Source of the DNA: Siphlonurus alternatus | Lineage: Eukaryota > Arthropoda > Insecta > Ephemeroptera > Siphlonuridae | DNA length: 64,000 bases | Assembly: GCA_949825025.1 (NCBI GenBank) | Contig: OX463780.1 | Coordinates: forward strand, 32,406,979-32,470,978 | Direction: 5' to 3' | Shown: piece after piece, positions 23,947 to 33,171 of the stretch | How positions within the stretch are numbered: position 1 is the stretch's first letter | Layout: each line of letters begins with the position of its first letter | Made by a program: the position numbers and the translations under genes | The notes under the pieces: generated by a model | What the model was told of the DNA's origin: nothing | What the model saw: only the letters and a program-made list of their open reading frames with translations | Database searches by the model: none

Positions 23947-25083
23947 AGCATGGGGTAATCGACCCTCCTGAACTCAAATATAATTTTAGATTTTTTCCCC
24001 GACGCACCCCTGAGGGTGGAGACCTACCCCTAAAATCCATGTTCCTTAAAAATTGTGCTAAAATTACCAAATTAATTTTCAAGGGGTAATCGACTTTCTT
24101 GAACACGAAAATAATTTTAGATTTTTTCCCCGACGCACCTCTGAGGGTGAAGACCTACCCCTAAAATCTATTTTCCTTAAAAATTGTGCTAAAATTACCA
24201 AATTAATTTACAAGGTGTAATTGACCCCCCTGAACTCGAAAAATTTTTTAGATTTTTTCCCCGACGCACCCCTGAGGGTGCAGACCTACCCCTAAAATCC
24301 ATTTTCCTTAAAAATTGTGCTAAAATTATGAAATTAATTTTCAAAAGGTAATGGACCCTCCTAAACTCGGAAATAATTTTAGATTTTTTCCCCTACGCAC
24401 CCCTGAGGGTGGAGACCTACCCCTAAAATCTATTTTCCTTAAAAATTGTGCTAAAATTACCAAATTAATTTTCAAGGGGTAATCGACTTTCTTGAACACG
24501 AAAATAATTTTAGATTTTTTCCCCGACGCACCCCTGAGGGTGAAGACCTACCCCTAAAATCTATTTTCCTTAAAAATTGTGCTAAAATTACCAAATTAAT
24601 TTACAAGGGGTGAATGACCCTCCTGAACTCGAAAATAATTTTAGATTTTTTCCCGACGCACCCCTGAGGGTGCAGACCTACCCCTAAAATCCATTTTCCT
24701 AAAAAATTGTGCTAAAATTATGAAATTAATTTTTAAAAGGTAATGGACCCTCCTAAACTCGGAAATAGTTTTAGATTTTTTCCCCGATGCACCCCTGAAG
24801 GTGGAGACCTATCCCTAAAATCTATTTTCCTTAAAAATTGTGCTAAAATTACCAAAATATTTTACAAGGGGTAATTGACCCTCCTGAACTCGAAAATAAT
24901 TTTAGATTTTTTCCCCGACGCACCCCTGAGGGTGGAGACCTACCCCTTAAATCCATTTTCCTTAAAAATTGTGCTAAAATTATGAAATTAATTTTCAAGG
25001 GGTAATGGACCCTCCTAAACTCGGATATAGTTTTAGAATTTTTCCCCGACGCACCGCTGAGGGTGGAGACCTACCCCTAAAAT
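23947..25083. repeat. 131-bp tandem satellite with a 393-bp higher-order repeat
   Basis: Nine monomers (the last truncated) start at 23952, 24083, 24214, 24345, 24476, 24607, 24737, 24868 and 24999, a spacing of 131 bp (130 once). Each has a block near CACCCCTGAGGGTG that can fold, followed by GAGACCTACCCC. Variants recur every third monomer: CTTTCTTGAACACG at 24083 and 24476, TGCAGACC at 24214 and 24607, GGTAATGGACC at 24345 and 24737. This shows a three-monomer higher-order unit. Confidence 0.95.
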
Positions 25084-25863
25084 AGTGTATATTGCAGCAA
25101 AATAAATAAATACCATGGGATAAAACATCAGTTGTTTAAAATCTAACTACAGTACATCCCAGCTTTAGCGTCACCATTTGTCTCCCCATTTCTATACAGT
25201 GACAGGAAAGAAAAGACAAAGGTATTCATATTGAGGTCCAAGCAAATTTGCTAAATAAGCTATTTGTGAAGTATCAACCAATTTATTTTTTACATAATTT
25301 TAGCACAAAAAGTTGTGAATAAAAAAAAAATAATACTTGATTCGAGGGCTGGCTACAATTTTTTGCTTGCAAGAAACTTGGTAAAATTTCGTTTGTATGC
25401 AGATGATTTTTTATTTTAAGGGTTATTGTCTCTAGTCTGAGGAGATGGTGAATCACTCTGAAAATTTTAGTAAACCTTCCTTACATTATAACATAAATAT
25501 TCAGCGAAAAAAATGGAAGCAAAAGTTGGTCTAGTTTTTGAGATATTAGAGTTATAAATAGTGCGAATATCATTGGAAATCTGGCGGCCATTAGTCAAAT
25601 CAGCATATTTTTCAACTAAAAAAATTATTATCTCAAAAACTGAACTGAATTATTACTTTTCCTACTTTAGAAAGTGCAAGAACAGTCATTTTGTTTTCTT
25701 TGTTCTGTTTTAAATTTTATATTTTTTTACCATCAAGAAATAATTACCATGGTGACAATAATCCTTAATAATGTTGAAGGTCACCGCCCACTGTGCCTGA
25801 GGTCGGGATGTTTTGTGCAGGAGGAGCGTGCCTGGGCGTCGAAGTAATGTACACCCCAACCAG

Positions 25864-25908
25864 TCAGCAAAAATGCAGCTGACGCCAGAAAAGAGAACTT
25901 CTGTGTTG
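25864..25908 (+). CDS. Candidate coding exon with strong donor
   Basis: The segment ends at 25908 in a strong donor, TTG|GTAAGT. Two acceptors are possible: TGTTTTGTGCAG before 25821, or CACCCCAACCAG before 25864. In the frame that leaves phase 1 at the donor it reads AADARKENFCV and joins in phase with the exon at 27342. In the other frame an ATG at 25873 reads MQLTPEKRTSVL but would hit a stop two codons into the next exon. I therefore prefer the phase-1 frame, which has no ATG here (an in-frame TAA lies just upstream), so an earlier exon would be required. No family recognised. Confidence 0.3.
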
Positions 25909-25989
25909 GTAAGTATATACTTTGGTGATGAATGTGTTTGTCTGTCATCTTTCATTTTTGAGTGTATTATATAATTATGATAACACCCA

Positions 25990-27262
25990 TATCTGAACTC
26001 TTAACGACGAGCTGGTTCTATCGGACTGGTTACGGAACCTTCTCTTACAATTCATAACTTAAATTAAAAAAAAAATCATCATAGAGGGTTTAGTAGCCAG
26101 TTCAATGGACCCTGACGAGGAGCTGGTTTCTTCGAACTGGCTACGGAACCTTCTCTTACAATTCATAAATTAAATAATAAAAAAAAGTCACCATAGTGGG
26201 CTCAGTAGCCAGTTCAATAGACCCTGACGAGGAGCTGGTTCCATTGAACTGGCTACTGAACCTTCTATTGCAATCCATAACAGAAACAAAAAAAAGTCAT
26301 CATAGAGGGCTCAGTAGCCAGTTCAATAGACCCTGACGAGGAGCTGGTTCCATCGAACTGGCTACTGAACCTTCTCTTACAATTCATAACTTTAATTAAA
26401 AAAAATCATCATAGAGGGTTCAGTAGCCAGTTCAATAGACCCTGACGAGGAGCTGGTTTCTTTGAACTGGCTACGGAACCTTCTATTACATTCATAAATT
26501 AAATAATAAAATAAATCATCAAAGAGGGTTCAGTAGCCAGCTCAATAGACTCTGACGAGGAGCTGGTTCAATCGAACTGGCTACGGAAGCTTCTCTTACA
26601 ATTCATAACTAAACTTAAAAAAAATCATCATAGAGGGTTCAGTAGCCAGATCAATGGACCTTGACGAGGAGCTGGTTCCATTGGACTGGCTACTAAACCT
26701 TCTATTGCAATCCATATCATAAATAAAAAAAAAGTCACCATAGAGGGCTCAGTAGCCAGTTTAATAGACCCTGACGAAAAGCTGGTTCCATCGAACTGGC
26801 TACTGAATATTTTATTGTGTAACATTCTTCACCATCCTTGATAAAAATGGTCATAGAAGCTTCAATATTCAGTTCAATGGAAACAGCTCTTCATCAGGTT
26901 TAATCGAACTGGCTACTGAACCTTCTATTGCAATTCATAACATAAATAAAAAAAAAAGTCACCATAGAGGGCTCAGTAGCCAGTTCAATAGACCCTGACG
27001 AGGAGCCGGTTCCATCGAACTGGCTAGTAAACCTTCTATTGTGTAACATTCTTTGTCATCCTTGATAAAAATTGTCATAGAAGGTTCAGTAGCCAGTTCG
27101 ATGGAAACAGCTCCTCGTCAGGGTCTATTGAACTGGCTACTGAACCCTCTATGATGATTTTTTTTATTTATGTTATGAATTTTAATAGAAGGTTCAGTAG
27201 CCAGTTCAATGAAACCAGCTCGTCATCAGGGTCTATTGAACTGGCTACTGAACCTTCTATTG
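25990..27262. repeat. ~110-bp tandem array of hairpin units with orientation switches
   Basis: Twelve units are recognisable from the loop motif GACGAGGAGCTGG or its complement near 26004, 26114, 26226, 26335, 26444, 26554, 26663, 26773, 26885, 26996, 27109 and 27218 (spacing 109-113). Each unit has the inverted stem GGTTCAGTAGCCAGTTC and GAACTGGCTACTGAACC around a loop of about 28 nt. Units at 26885, 27109 and 27218 carry the loop in the opposite orientation. Short ORFs across it are by-products. Confidence 0.93.
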
Positions 27263-27341
27263 TAAATAAACTTTTGTTTCGTATCCAATTCCATGATACA
27301 AATTATCAAAAGGTTTTCCTTATACTTTCTATTTTTTTCAG

Positions 27342-27499
27342 GTTTTGTGAGAAAACTTATTGTGGAGAAAGGAAAATCTGCAGACTATGCCAAATTAAAG
27401 ACAAGGAAGAGGTTCGTGTCCGACGTTCTGACGGAAAAGATTGGAACAGAATTCAAAGCAAAAAAAGAAAAAAAGAAGATGAAGAAGAAGAATTTGTAG
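27342..27499 (+). CDS. Candidate last coding exon, lysine-rich C-terminus
   Basis: A strong acceptor with a long pyrimidine tract (TTTCTATTTTTTTCAG) precedes 27342. The exon enters in phase 1 and reads 51 codons, GFVRKLIVEKGKSADYAKLK, then TRKRFVSDVLTEKIGTEFKA, then a lysine-rich tail to TAG 27497-27499. The middle is amphipathic and the tail resembles a nuclear-localisation or disordered basic tail. A second frame reading FCEKTYCGERKICRLC and ending at 27528 is also open. It joins in phase to the segment ending at 25908, with the 110-bp array occupying the intron. No family recognised. Confidence 0.4.
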
Positions 27500-27948
27500 T
27501 TTGGCGTATAATGTGGCTGAAAGGCTGAGTCCATATTTTATTAATCAAAATTCTTATGAACATATTTGATAACACACCAAGTTAATTGTTTTTAAAAGTC
27601 ACTCAATTTTTAAGATTATTAAACCTTTATGATGTGCGACAAACAGTACTTTGGCCTAGCTACTCATTTATGTTTAAATTTAAATTTATTTGATAATTAA
27701 TTAATACTCATTACATAAATAACAATAATTTTGTGTGTCATCAAAAATACAATAATTTATAACTATTCAAATATTTTTAATTTACTTATAATATGCTAGA
27801 TATGTGCCAAAAAACAATTGAATTTTTGTGTACTATAAAATATTTACACATTGTTATAATTCTATAAATAATTAAACATATTGTCAGATTCATAATAAAT
27901 ATTTCTCAAGTACATATTTATTATTATTATTTTTCCCCTTCAAAATTG

Positions 27949-28130
27949 CCATTCAAAATTGTCCTTCCAAATTTAAAGGGTTTGGTCCTTCAAAATAGTC
28001 TTTCAAAAATTGGAAGGACGCGTCCATGGATAAATGGCCCAAGGTTTTTGAAAGACGCGTCATTCCAAATTTTGAAAGACATGTCTTTTAAAAAAAATTG
28101 AAGGATTATTTCCAGCTTGGTCCCGACAAC
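27949..28130. repeat. Degenerate inverted-repeat zone
   Basis: Recurring motifs TTCAAAATT and TTTGAAAGAC in both orientations around GGACGCGTCC palindromes near 28015-28030. Probably a decayed foldback element. Confidence 0.35.
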
Positions 28131-28214
28131 CCTTAATTAGGAAGAGAGGATGAGTAAGGAGAAGATTGAATTACAATATTACTAGGATTATAGAAAAGTT
28201 ATAGGTGGCTGTGG

Positions 28215-28570
28215 CCTTGTGTTTGGTTCTGGCCCCCGGTATTAACCTGCACTAGTGTCTATGGAAAACCACAGAAAATTATCATGCAGAAGGGTTCCTG
28301 ATGTGAGGCTCTTATATAGAGGAGGGTTCAATCCTCACTTTTGGGCCAATCTATATGGCCAGTCCAACTTTGATGCAAAGCTGCACGAAATTGTGGTAGT
28401 GAGTGACGTCACTGAGATAATTTGCAATAGTTGGGATGTTGCGGTCGAATTACCCCGGAGCCGCCGCACGCCATCGCTCCAGAGCCGTGGTATGCGGGCG
28501 AGGAGAAGCACGCAGGGTTGCTGCTTGCCATCACGAGCCTTAATTTATTCAGCACATCAAATTTAGAGGA
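28215..28570. other. GC-richer island with CRE and short open frames
   Basis: Contains a perfect TGACGTCA (28404-28411), a B-box-like GGGTTCAATCC near 28326-28336 without a matching tRNA fold, and a 103-codon plus-strand frame starting at a non-ATG or GTG codon. A minus-strand ATG in a strong context reads MASSNPACFSSPAYHGSG. The left part (GTCTATGGAAAACCACAG, 28257-28274) reminds me of arthropod interspersed repeats, from memory and uncertain. Nothing is decisive. Confidence 0.25.
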
Positions 28571-29228
28571 AGAACCAAATTAAGATATTTTTAGAATTTC
28601 CTGTAATATATTCAGTAGAAATAATAATTAAATATATATTTTTCAAAAGAATTTAGCTGAAATTATAAATATTTAAGTTAAATTTAAAATAAAGTACATA
28701 TTATTAATTATAATCAATTGATGAGTATACTGTATTAATAATTTTATAGCAAATACGGTTTATTTGTTTTATTTTTTGTTAACACGCGCATTCCACGTAT
28801 ATTTGAAGTTAAAAATTGTTAGGAATTTTATGAATAAAAATTCACAAAAAATATATAATATACATAAATTTAAAATATTATGTATTCTCTGTGATGTATA
28901 TAAATTTAAAACAACAACATAATTTGCACAAAAATTTCAACTATAACTAAATTTGCACATTTATTCATAATATTTTATATTCTTTATTTAGCAATGCTCT
29001 GAGTTTTCTTCCTTATTCAATTTGCCTACACTGTTTCATTTAAATTTTTTAACTTTTTAACACATTGCATTTTTTACTATATTATAACCTTTCTCCATGG
29101 TTATATACTAAGCTTTTGTTTCATTATTTTTTATGATCCAAGCTCTAATGAATGAACATTATCTGTTTGGAAGCTGTTGCTGCTGCTTTATTCTTTTCAA
29201 AGTTACGCCCATGAATTTGCTTGGGGCT
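28571..29228. other. AT-rich non-coding stretch
   Basis: No supported gene or element. Confidence 0.6.
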
Positions 29229-29459
29229 ATTCCTGATGAATTTCTCTCTCGTTCTCCGTTTCGACTTCGCTCAGTTGCCGTGAGCCGTCGTGACCCCTAG
29301 GGAGTTGGGACACGTGTGGAGGAAGGATCATTTTTGCCTAGCCCCCTAGCTCTTGGATACCACACACCTTTTAAAATAGAAATTAAAAAAAAAAGATGTT
29401 TACCTTCTGAATGGCTAGCTCTCGCAGTCAGACCATGCAGACGTAAATTTAATAACCCT

Positions 29460-31400
29460 TAGTTAAGCGGCACTTTTCGCGCGTAGGGATCCTCGTAAGA
29501 AACGCCCGCGAGATTTTCTTTTCGCGTGGCAGAGGTGTTCCCGTCCGGAATCGACCCGGGAGACGGGGGCGCGGGGTGGGGGGCCTCCCGAGGTTTCCGG
29601 AACCGCCTCCCTAAAATCGAGTTTCCGTTCGGGAGGGGCGCCGGAGGGCGAGAGAGGGCGGAAATCTCGAGCCGGGGACGAGATTTCGGGGAAGTTGCGG
29701 GCCTCCGGGGGCCCTCCCCGGCGTCCGTCCTCGGCGCCGCGGGAGGGGCGGACCGGTCCTCTCGGAGGTTCATGAAGCCCTTTTCCCACTTTCGCCCCTC
29801 CTCCGACGGGGCGGGGGCGAGACCGCCCCCGACCCCGCGGGACGGTGCGGCGTCTATCGGACCTCGCGGTTCTCGTGGCACGCGACCGGCGGCCCGCCGA
29901 CGCGCCTCGAGACGAAGCGACCGATCCGTCGCGTCTCTCGCGCCTCTCGCCGCGAACGCGCGTCCCGTCGGGGGGTCGCTCGGGGCGGGGGAACCGCGGA
30001 AACTTTATCATCGGGGTCGCCCCCGACGTTTGCTAACTCATCCGGGCACGAGAGTAGGTTAGGTCCGACATCGGTCGATTGACACGGCCGATCGAGCGGG
30101 CCACAAATGAACAGAGAGCTTTTTTCGAAAGCGGGCCTGCTTTCCGTCAACGGGGACGTCAAAGTCGGGCCCACCTCTCTTTGAGCAACTTCGGGAGCCA
30201 TTTCGCGATTTGAAATCCTGCCTCCGTTCGAGGGGCGTGTTCGCGAGAATGACGTCGCGACAACTTTCCTTCGCGATTTGCATACTTTTCGTACTTACTC
30301 GATTGAAACGCTCCGTTTCCCGAGCTGACCGTGCGGTCGACGGGAAAAAAGTTAGGTCGTGGCATTCAGACGCGCCCACATACGGACGGATCTACACGAC
30401 GTTGACAGCCATGACAGGGCGTAATGCCGCGTCGTCGCTAGGTCTACGTCTCACTCGCTTCATCCGAGAGGCGGAAGCGGGACTCTCGATAGAGACTTCC
30501 TGGGGGAGTCTCGTGCCGGTCCGACACAAGCGGTGCACTATTTATCATACATTCTGGAAGGTTCCGGGGCGGTACGAGAAAAGGCCACCAGGTGGCAGCA
30601 CGGCTCGGAGAATCACCAGATATAGTGGCGATCGCCGTCGAAATACTTCTACACTAAGTTCACAGATGGCGCGCAAATCCATTTTTATGACACGTGCAAT
30701 TTTTGGCCACCACCACGTCGTCGCGACTCTCCTTCTCAAAAAGAAGAGAAAAAAAAAAAGGACCGGCGACCACCCGCACCCCTAGTCCTTATTATTAAAC
30801 ATCACTTTCGGGACCCCAAAATTAACCAGCGTTTTCCTATGCTGGGACGCACTTCCTTTGGGCGAGCGTCTGGGTTCGTCGGAACCCGACGAAACTTTTT
30901 CTGGGGGTTCCCGGGGGTGGCCGCCGTAACCAGGAAAATAATAAAAAATCCACGTCCGGGGGGGGACTGGGGGTGAATTTTTTTATCTAGATTTTTGGGG
31001 TTTTTCGGCCTCCGAGCTCTTCCGGTGCCCTGCGCTGGCCTTGGCCGGTGGAGGTCTTTGCCCGGTGAACTTTTGTTGCTGCCGAGTCGTGTTCGGTTCC
31101 GGACACCGGACACCGTTTCAGCAGCGCACGCCGCCCGTGAGGTTACGTTTGGAAATTTGGGCTCTTCGGTGTCGTGTGGTCTGTGTTTCGAATCACCGTG
31201 TGTTCGAGTGTTGGTGCGTGGTGTGTTGTCGTGGCCGTGTAGTGAGGACGTCATGCTATTGCGACGTATTACGTGTCACTTTGATGTGTTACGGCCCTCT
31301 ATCATGCACTTTGAATCACAAATGTGGACATCGTGGACACGGGGTGACCTTGTGCCGCGTGACTCCACGGCTAGGGGATCTCCTCCCTGAGTTCATCTTT
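29460..31400. other. Large CpG-dense island
   Basis: About 1.9 kb of strongly GC-rich, CpG-dense DNA inside AT-rich sequence, densest at about 29500-30060. Overlapping frames of 60-190 codons occur on both strands simply because stops are rare. None has recognisable domains or a consistent splice structure, so I do not call genes here. A perfect 9-bp hairpin (GAAATCTCG 29661-29669, CGAGATTTC 29679-29687) is present. The 31100-31330 part is markedly rich in G and T on the plus strand. It may be an unmethylated CpG island serving the promoter near 31.8 kb, spacer-like DNA, or a foreign insertion. Confidence 0.7.
30585..30598 (+). promoter_or_regulatory. Perfect CTCF-type motif
   Basis: CCACCAGGTGGCAG matches the CTCF core consensus CCASYAGRKGGCRS at every position. 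A second core, AGATGGCGC, lies at 30664-30672 in the same orientation. Occupancy is inferred. Confidence 0.5.
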
Positions 31401-31497
31401 TCGTTGGTTTCGATTTGTGTTTTCTGATACGTAAACATGCAACACACAACGTACTAGTGCTACTTTTTCCATTTTTTATACATACAGTGTTTCCTGC

Positions 31498-31830
31498 CAT
31501 TGGAAAGTTTATGGTTACCAACTTCAACAGCTTCTTTGTAGTCCAACTTTGAATGTTGGTGGAAAAAGGCAAGTCTACCATTGGTAGAAAGAGTTCTGCT
31601 AACTGGGATTGGCTGAAGCTTTTGCATATCGTCAATGCTTTGAAATTATTATAATTTATTAACTTTCTTTGTGTGACTGCTGCCATCCCATTGGCTGCTT
31701 CTGTTTAGAGGCAACATTGCAAAAGGGGATCTGACTGCTCAGTGCAGTGATGTGAAATTCGCGCGAAGATTGGTCCGCGAAAATGCGCATGCGAATATCC
31801 GCGCAAGTGCGCGCATATGCGCGTAAGATA
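31498..31830 (+). promoter_or_regulatory. Probable CCAAT/E2F/NRF-1-type promoter
   Basis: Five inverted CCAAT boxes (ATTGG at 31499, 31580, 31608, 31690 and 31769) are followed by an E2F-type palindrome TTCGCGCGAA (31758-31767) and an NRF-1-like TGCGCATGCGA (31784-31794, one mismatch to consensus), then GCGC-rich repeats up to 31823. This arrangement is typical of TATA-less metazoan housekeeping promoters. It ends right before the start codon at 31839. Confidence 0.5.
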
Positions 31831-31838
31831 GTCTCAAG

Positions 31839-31957
31839 ATGGTGGCCGCCCGCAAATGGAATCACGTGAGCACAGATATTGTAGACATTCAGAAGTTCAA
31901 TATTTTTCCCATAGATGGAGATGCCATGGTAGCACATTCCAAGCAAACTACTTTCAG
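31839..31957 (+). CDS. Candidate first coding exon behind the CCAAT/NRF-1 promoter
   Basis: The ATG at 31839 sits in CAAGATGG (A at -3, G at +4; also a YY1-like context) and reads MVAARKWNHVSTDIVDIQKF, then NIFPIDGDAMVAHSKQTTF, to a donor CAG|GTGTGA after 31957 (39 codons plus 2 nt, phase 2). Without splicing the frame would continue into AT-rich sequence and stop at 32007-32009. Composition changes from coding-like to AT-rich at the proposed donor. There is no signal peptide. The family is not recognised and the following exon was not located. The intron would begin with minisatellite DNA. The strong promoter context makes this the best gene start in the window. Confidence 0.5.
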
Positions 31958-31974
31958 GTGTGACTTAATTAATA

Positions 31975-32350
31975 TAACTTTAAATAAAATTGATTATTTT
32001 CGTAAATAATGCTCGGATTTACTCCCAATTAGGTCTAGGGGGGGTTATAAAATTAAGGTGCAAGTAATGCGGGTTGCATACCTTCAGGGGCATGTAGGTT
32101 GTGGTTGCATACTTTCAGGGGAAGTTTGGTTGGGTTGCATACTTTCAGGGGCATGTAAGTGAAGGTTGCCTACCTTTAGGGGTAACTTATAATAACTTTA
32201 TATAAAAACGAATATTTTCGTAAATAATGCTCGGATCATCTCCCAATTAGGTCTAGGGGGGGTTATCAAATTAAGGTGTAATTAATGCGGGTTGCATACT
32301 TTCAGGGGCATGTAGGTTGTGGTTGCCTACTTTCAGGGGCAATTTGCGTT
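31975..32350. repeat. Minisatellite of ~31-bp units within a 218-bp duplication
   Basis: Units near GGTTGCATACTTTCAGGGGC repeat about every 31 bp. The larger block, including CGTAAATAATGCTCGGAT (32001 and 32219) and GCGGGTTGCAT (about 32068 and 32286), is duplicated with a 218-bp period. Confidence 0.85.
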
Positions 32351-32494
32351 CGGTACATCATAGCATTACGAGGTTTAATTACAACTGGCCACCTCTTTGT
32401 GTTGAAGATGGGCAGTGTCCGGAGTAAGCCCATTGCCTTGCTCGCTCGAACACGACCGGACACTAAGAAAATAATTAACTCGAATCTCCCCAAA

Positions 32495-32645
32495 CTCCTT
32501 AAAAAAATTATTAAATAAAATAAAATAAAATAAATAATAATAAAATAGTAGGGGCCTAACAACTGCGTCTGACTCCTTAAAAAATTATTAAGTAAAATAA
32601 AATAAATAATAATAAAATAGTAGGGGTCTAACAACTGCGTCTGAG
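32495..32645. repeat. 78-bp tandem duplication with AAAAT-rich core
   Basis: CTCCTTAAAAAA... starts at 32495 and again at 32573. Both units contain AAAAT repeats and end AACAACTGCGTCTGA. This may be the variable A/T-rich tail of the adjacent SINE. Confidence 0.8.
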
Positions 32646-32689
32646 TCGTTATCTGAGCCTGTTCATCTTCGCTAATTTAGAACACTATA

Positions 32690-32889
32690 ATATCTGTCAA
32701 CATATGGCTGAGAGATTTTTGGAAGTGCATCACTGCACTGGGTGGAAAGCAAGAAGAATTTATCCCAGGGAGGGAGCGGCGTATTTTTATATTTGAAATG
32801 GTCACCCATCCAAGTATTAACCACGCTTGACGTAGCCTGACTTCAGTGATCTAACGAGAACCGGTCAATGCATAACGCCACGCTCCACC
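32690..32889 (-). mobile_element. 5S-rRNA-derived SINE (or 5S pseudogene)
   Basis: Read on the minus strand, 32889-32800 aligns with metazoan 5S rRNA: CCGGTTCTCGTTAGATCACT, a box-A-like region, and an intact box C TACTTGGATGGGTGACC (32816-32800). After GGGTGACC the sequence leaves 5S rRNA, which favours a SINE of the 5S-promoter type (SINE3) over a plain pseudogene. The 3' boundary is uncertain; the AT-rich tandem tail to the left may belong to it. Pol III internal control elements are the usual driver of such elements. Confidence 0.7.
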
Positions 32890-32892
32890 TCT

Positions 32893-33171
32893 ACTCTGAA
32901 TTACTCTGAATTTTTTTAGATTTCTATGAGTCCTGCAACTATTTCTAAATAATTATTGAACGTTCTCTAATTTAAGTTGGCACCCCTGAATCGTTAATAA
33001 AAAGGATAGGACAGAGACGCCTGTTGACACCTCCAGAGGGCGTGGCAGCACATTTAATAATTATTTAAAAATAGTTCTGGGTTTCAAAAAAATCTGGAAA
33101 AAATCAGAGTAGCATAATTTGGTACCTTCAATTCATTTCTGTAATAAAAAATTTTCATGTAGGTTGTCCAT
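32893..33171. mobile_element. Foldback MITE, family B copy 4, left arm truncated
   Basis: The right arm ends in the family terminus AGGTTGTCCAT. The left arm begins only at ACTCTGAATT, about 70 bp short of the expected terminus, exactly at the 5' end of the 5S-derived SINE. The missing terminus is not found on the far side of the SINE, so a deletion accompanied or followed the insertion. Confidence 0.85.

Noticed and set aside
26628..26825. 65-codon minus-strand ORF in the 110-bp array
   Set aside because: It is tandem repeat sequence, not conserved as a frame between units.
28315..28345. B-box-like GGGTTCAATCC suggesting a tRNA or tRNA-SINE
   Set aside because: No A box and no cloverleaf pairing around it.
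29300..29330. GGAAGGATCATTT resembling the 3' end of 18S rRNA
   Set aside because: The match is only about 12 bases. The upstream sequence does not resemble 18S and the ITS/5.8S context is missing.
29459..30785. Overlapping 60-190-codon ORFs on both strands in the CpG-rich block
   Set aside because: Stops are rare in such GC-rich DNA. Three or more frames are open at once and none has domains or splice structure.
30802..31427. ORFs of 128-150 codons on both strands
   Set aside because: Mutually overlapping, compositionally driven and not recognisable as proteins.
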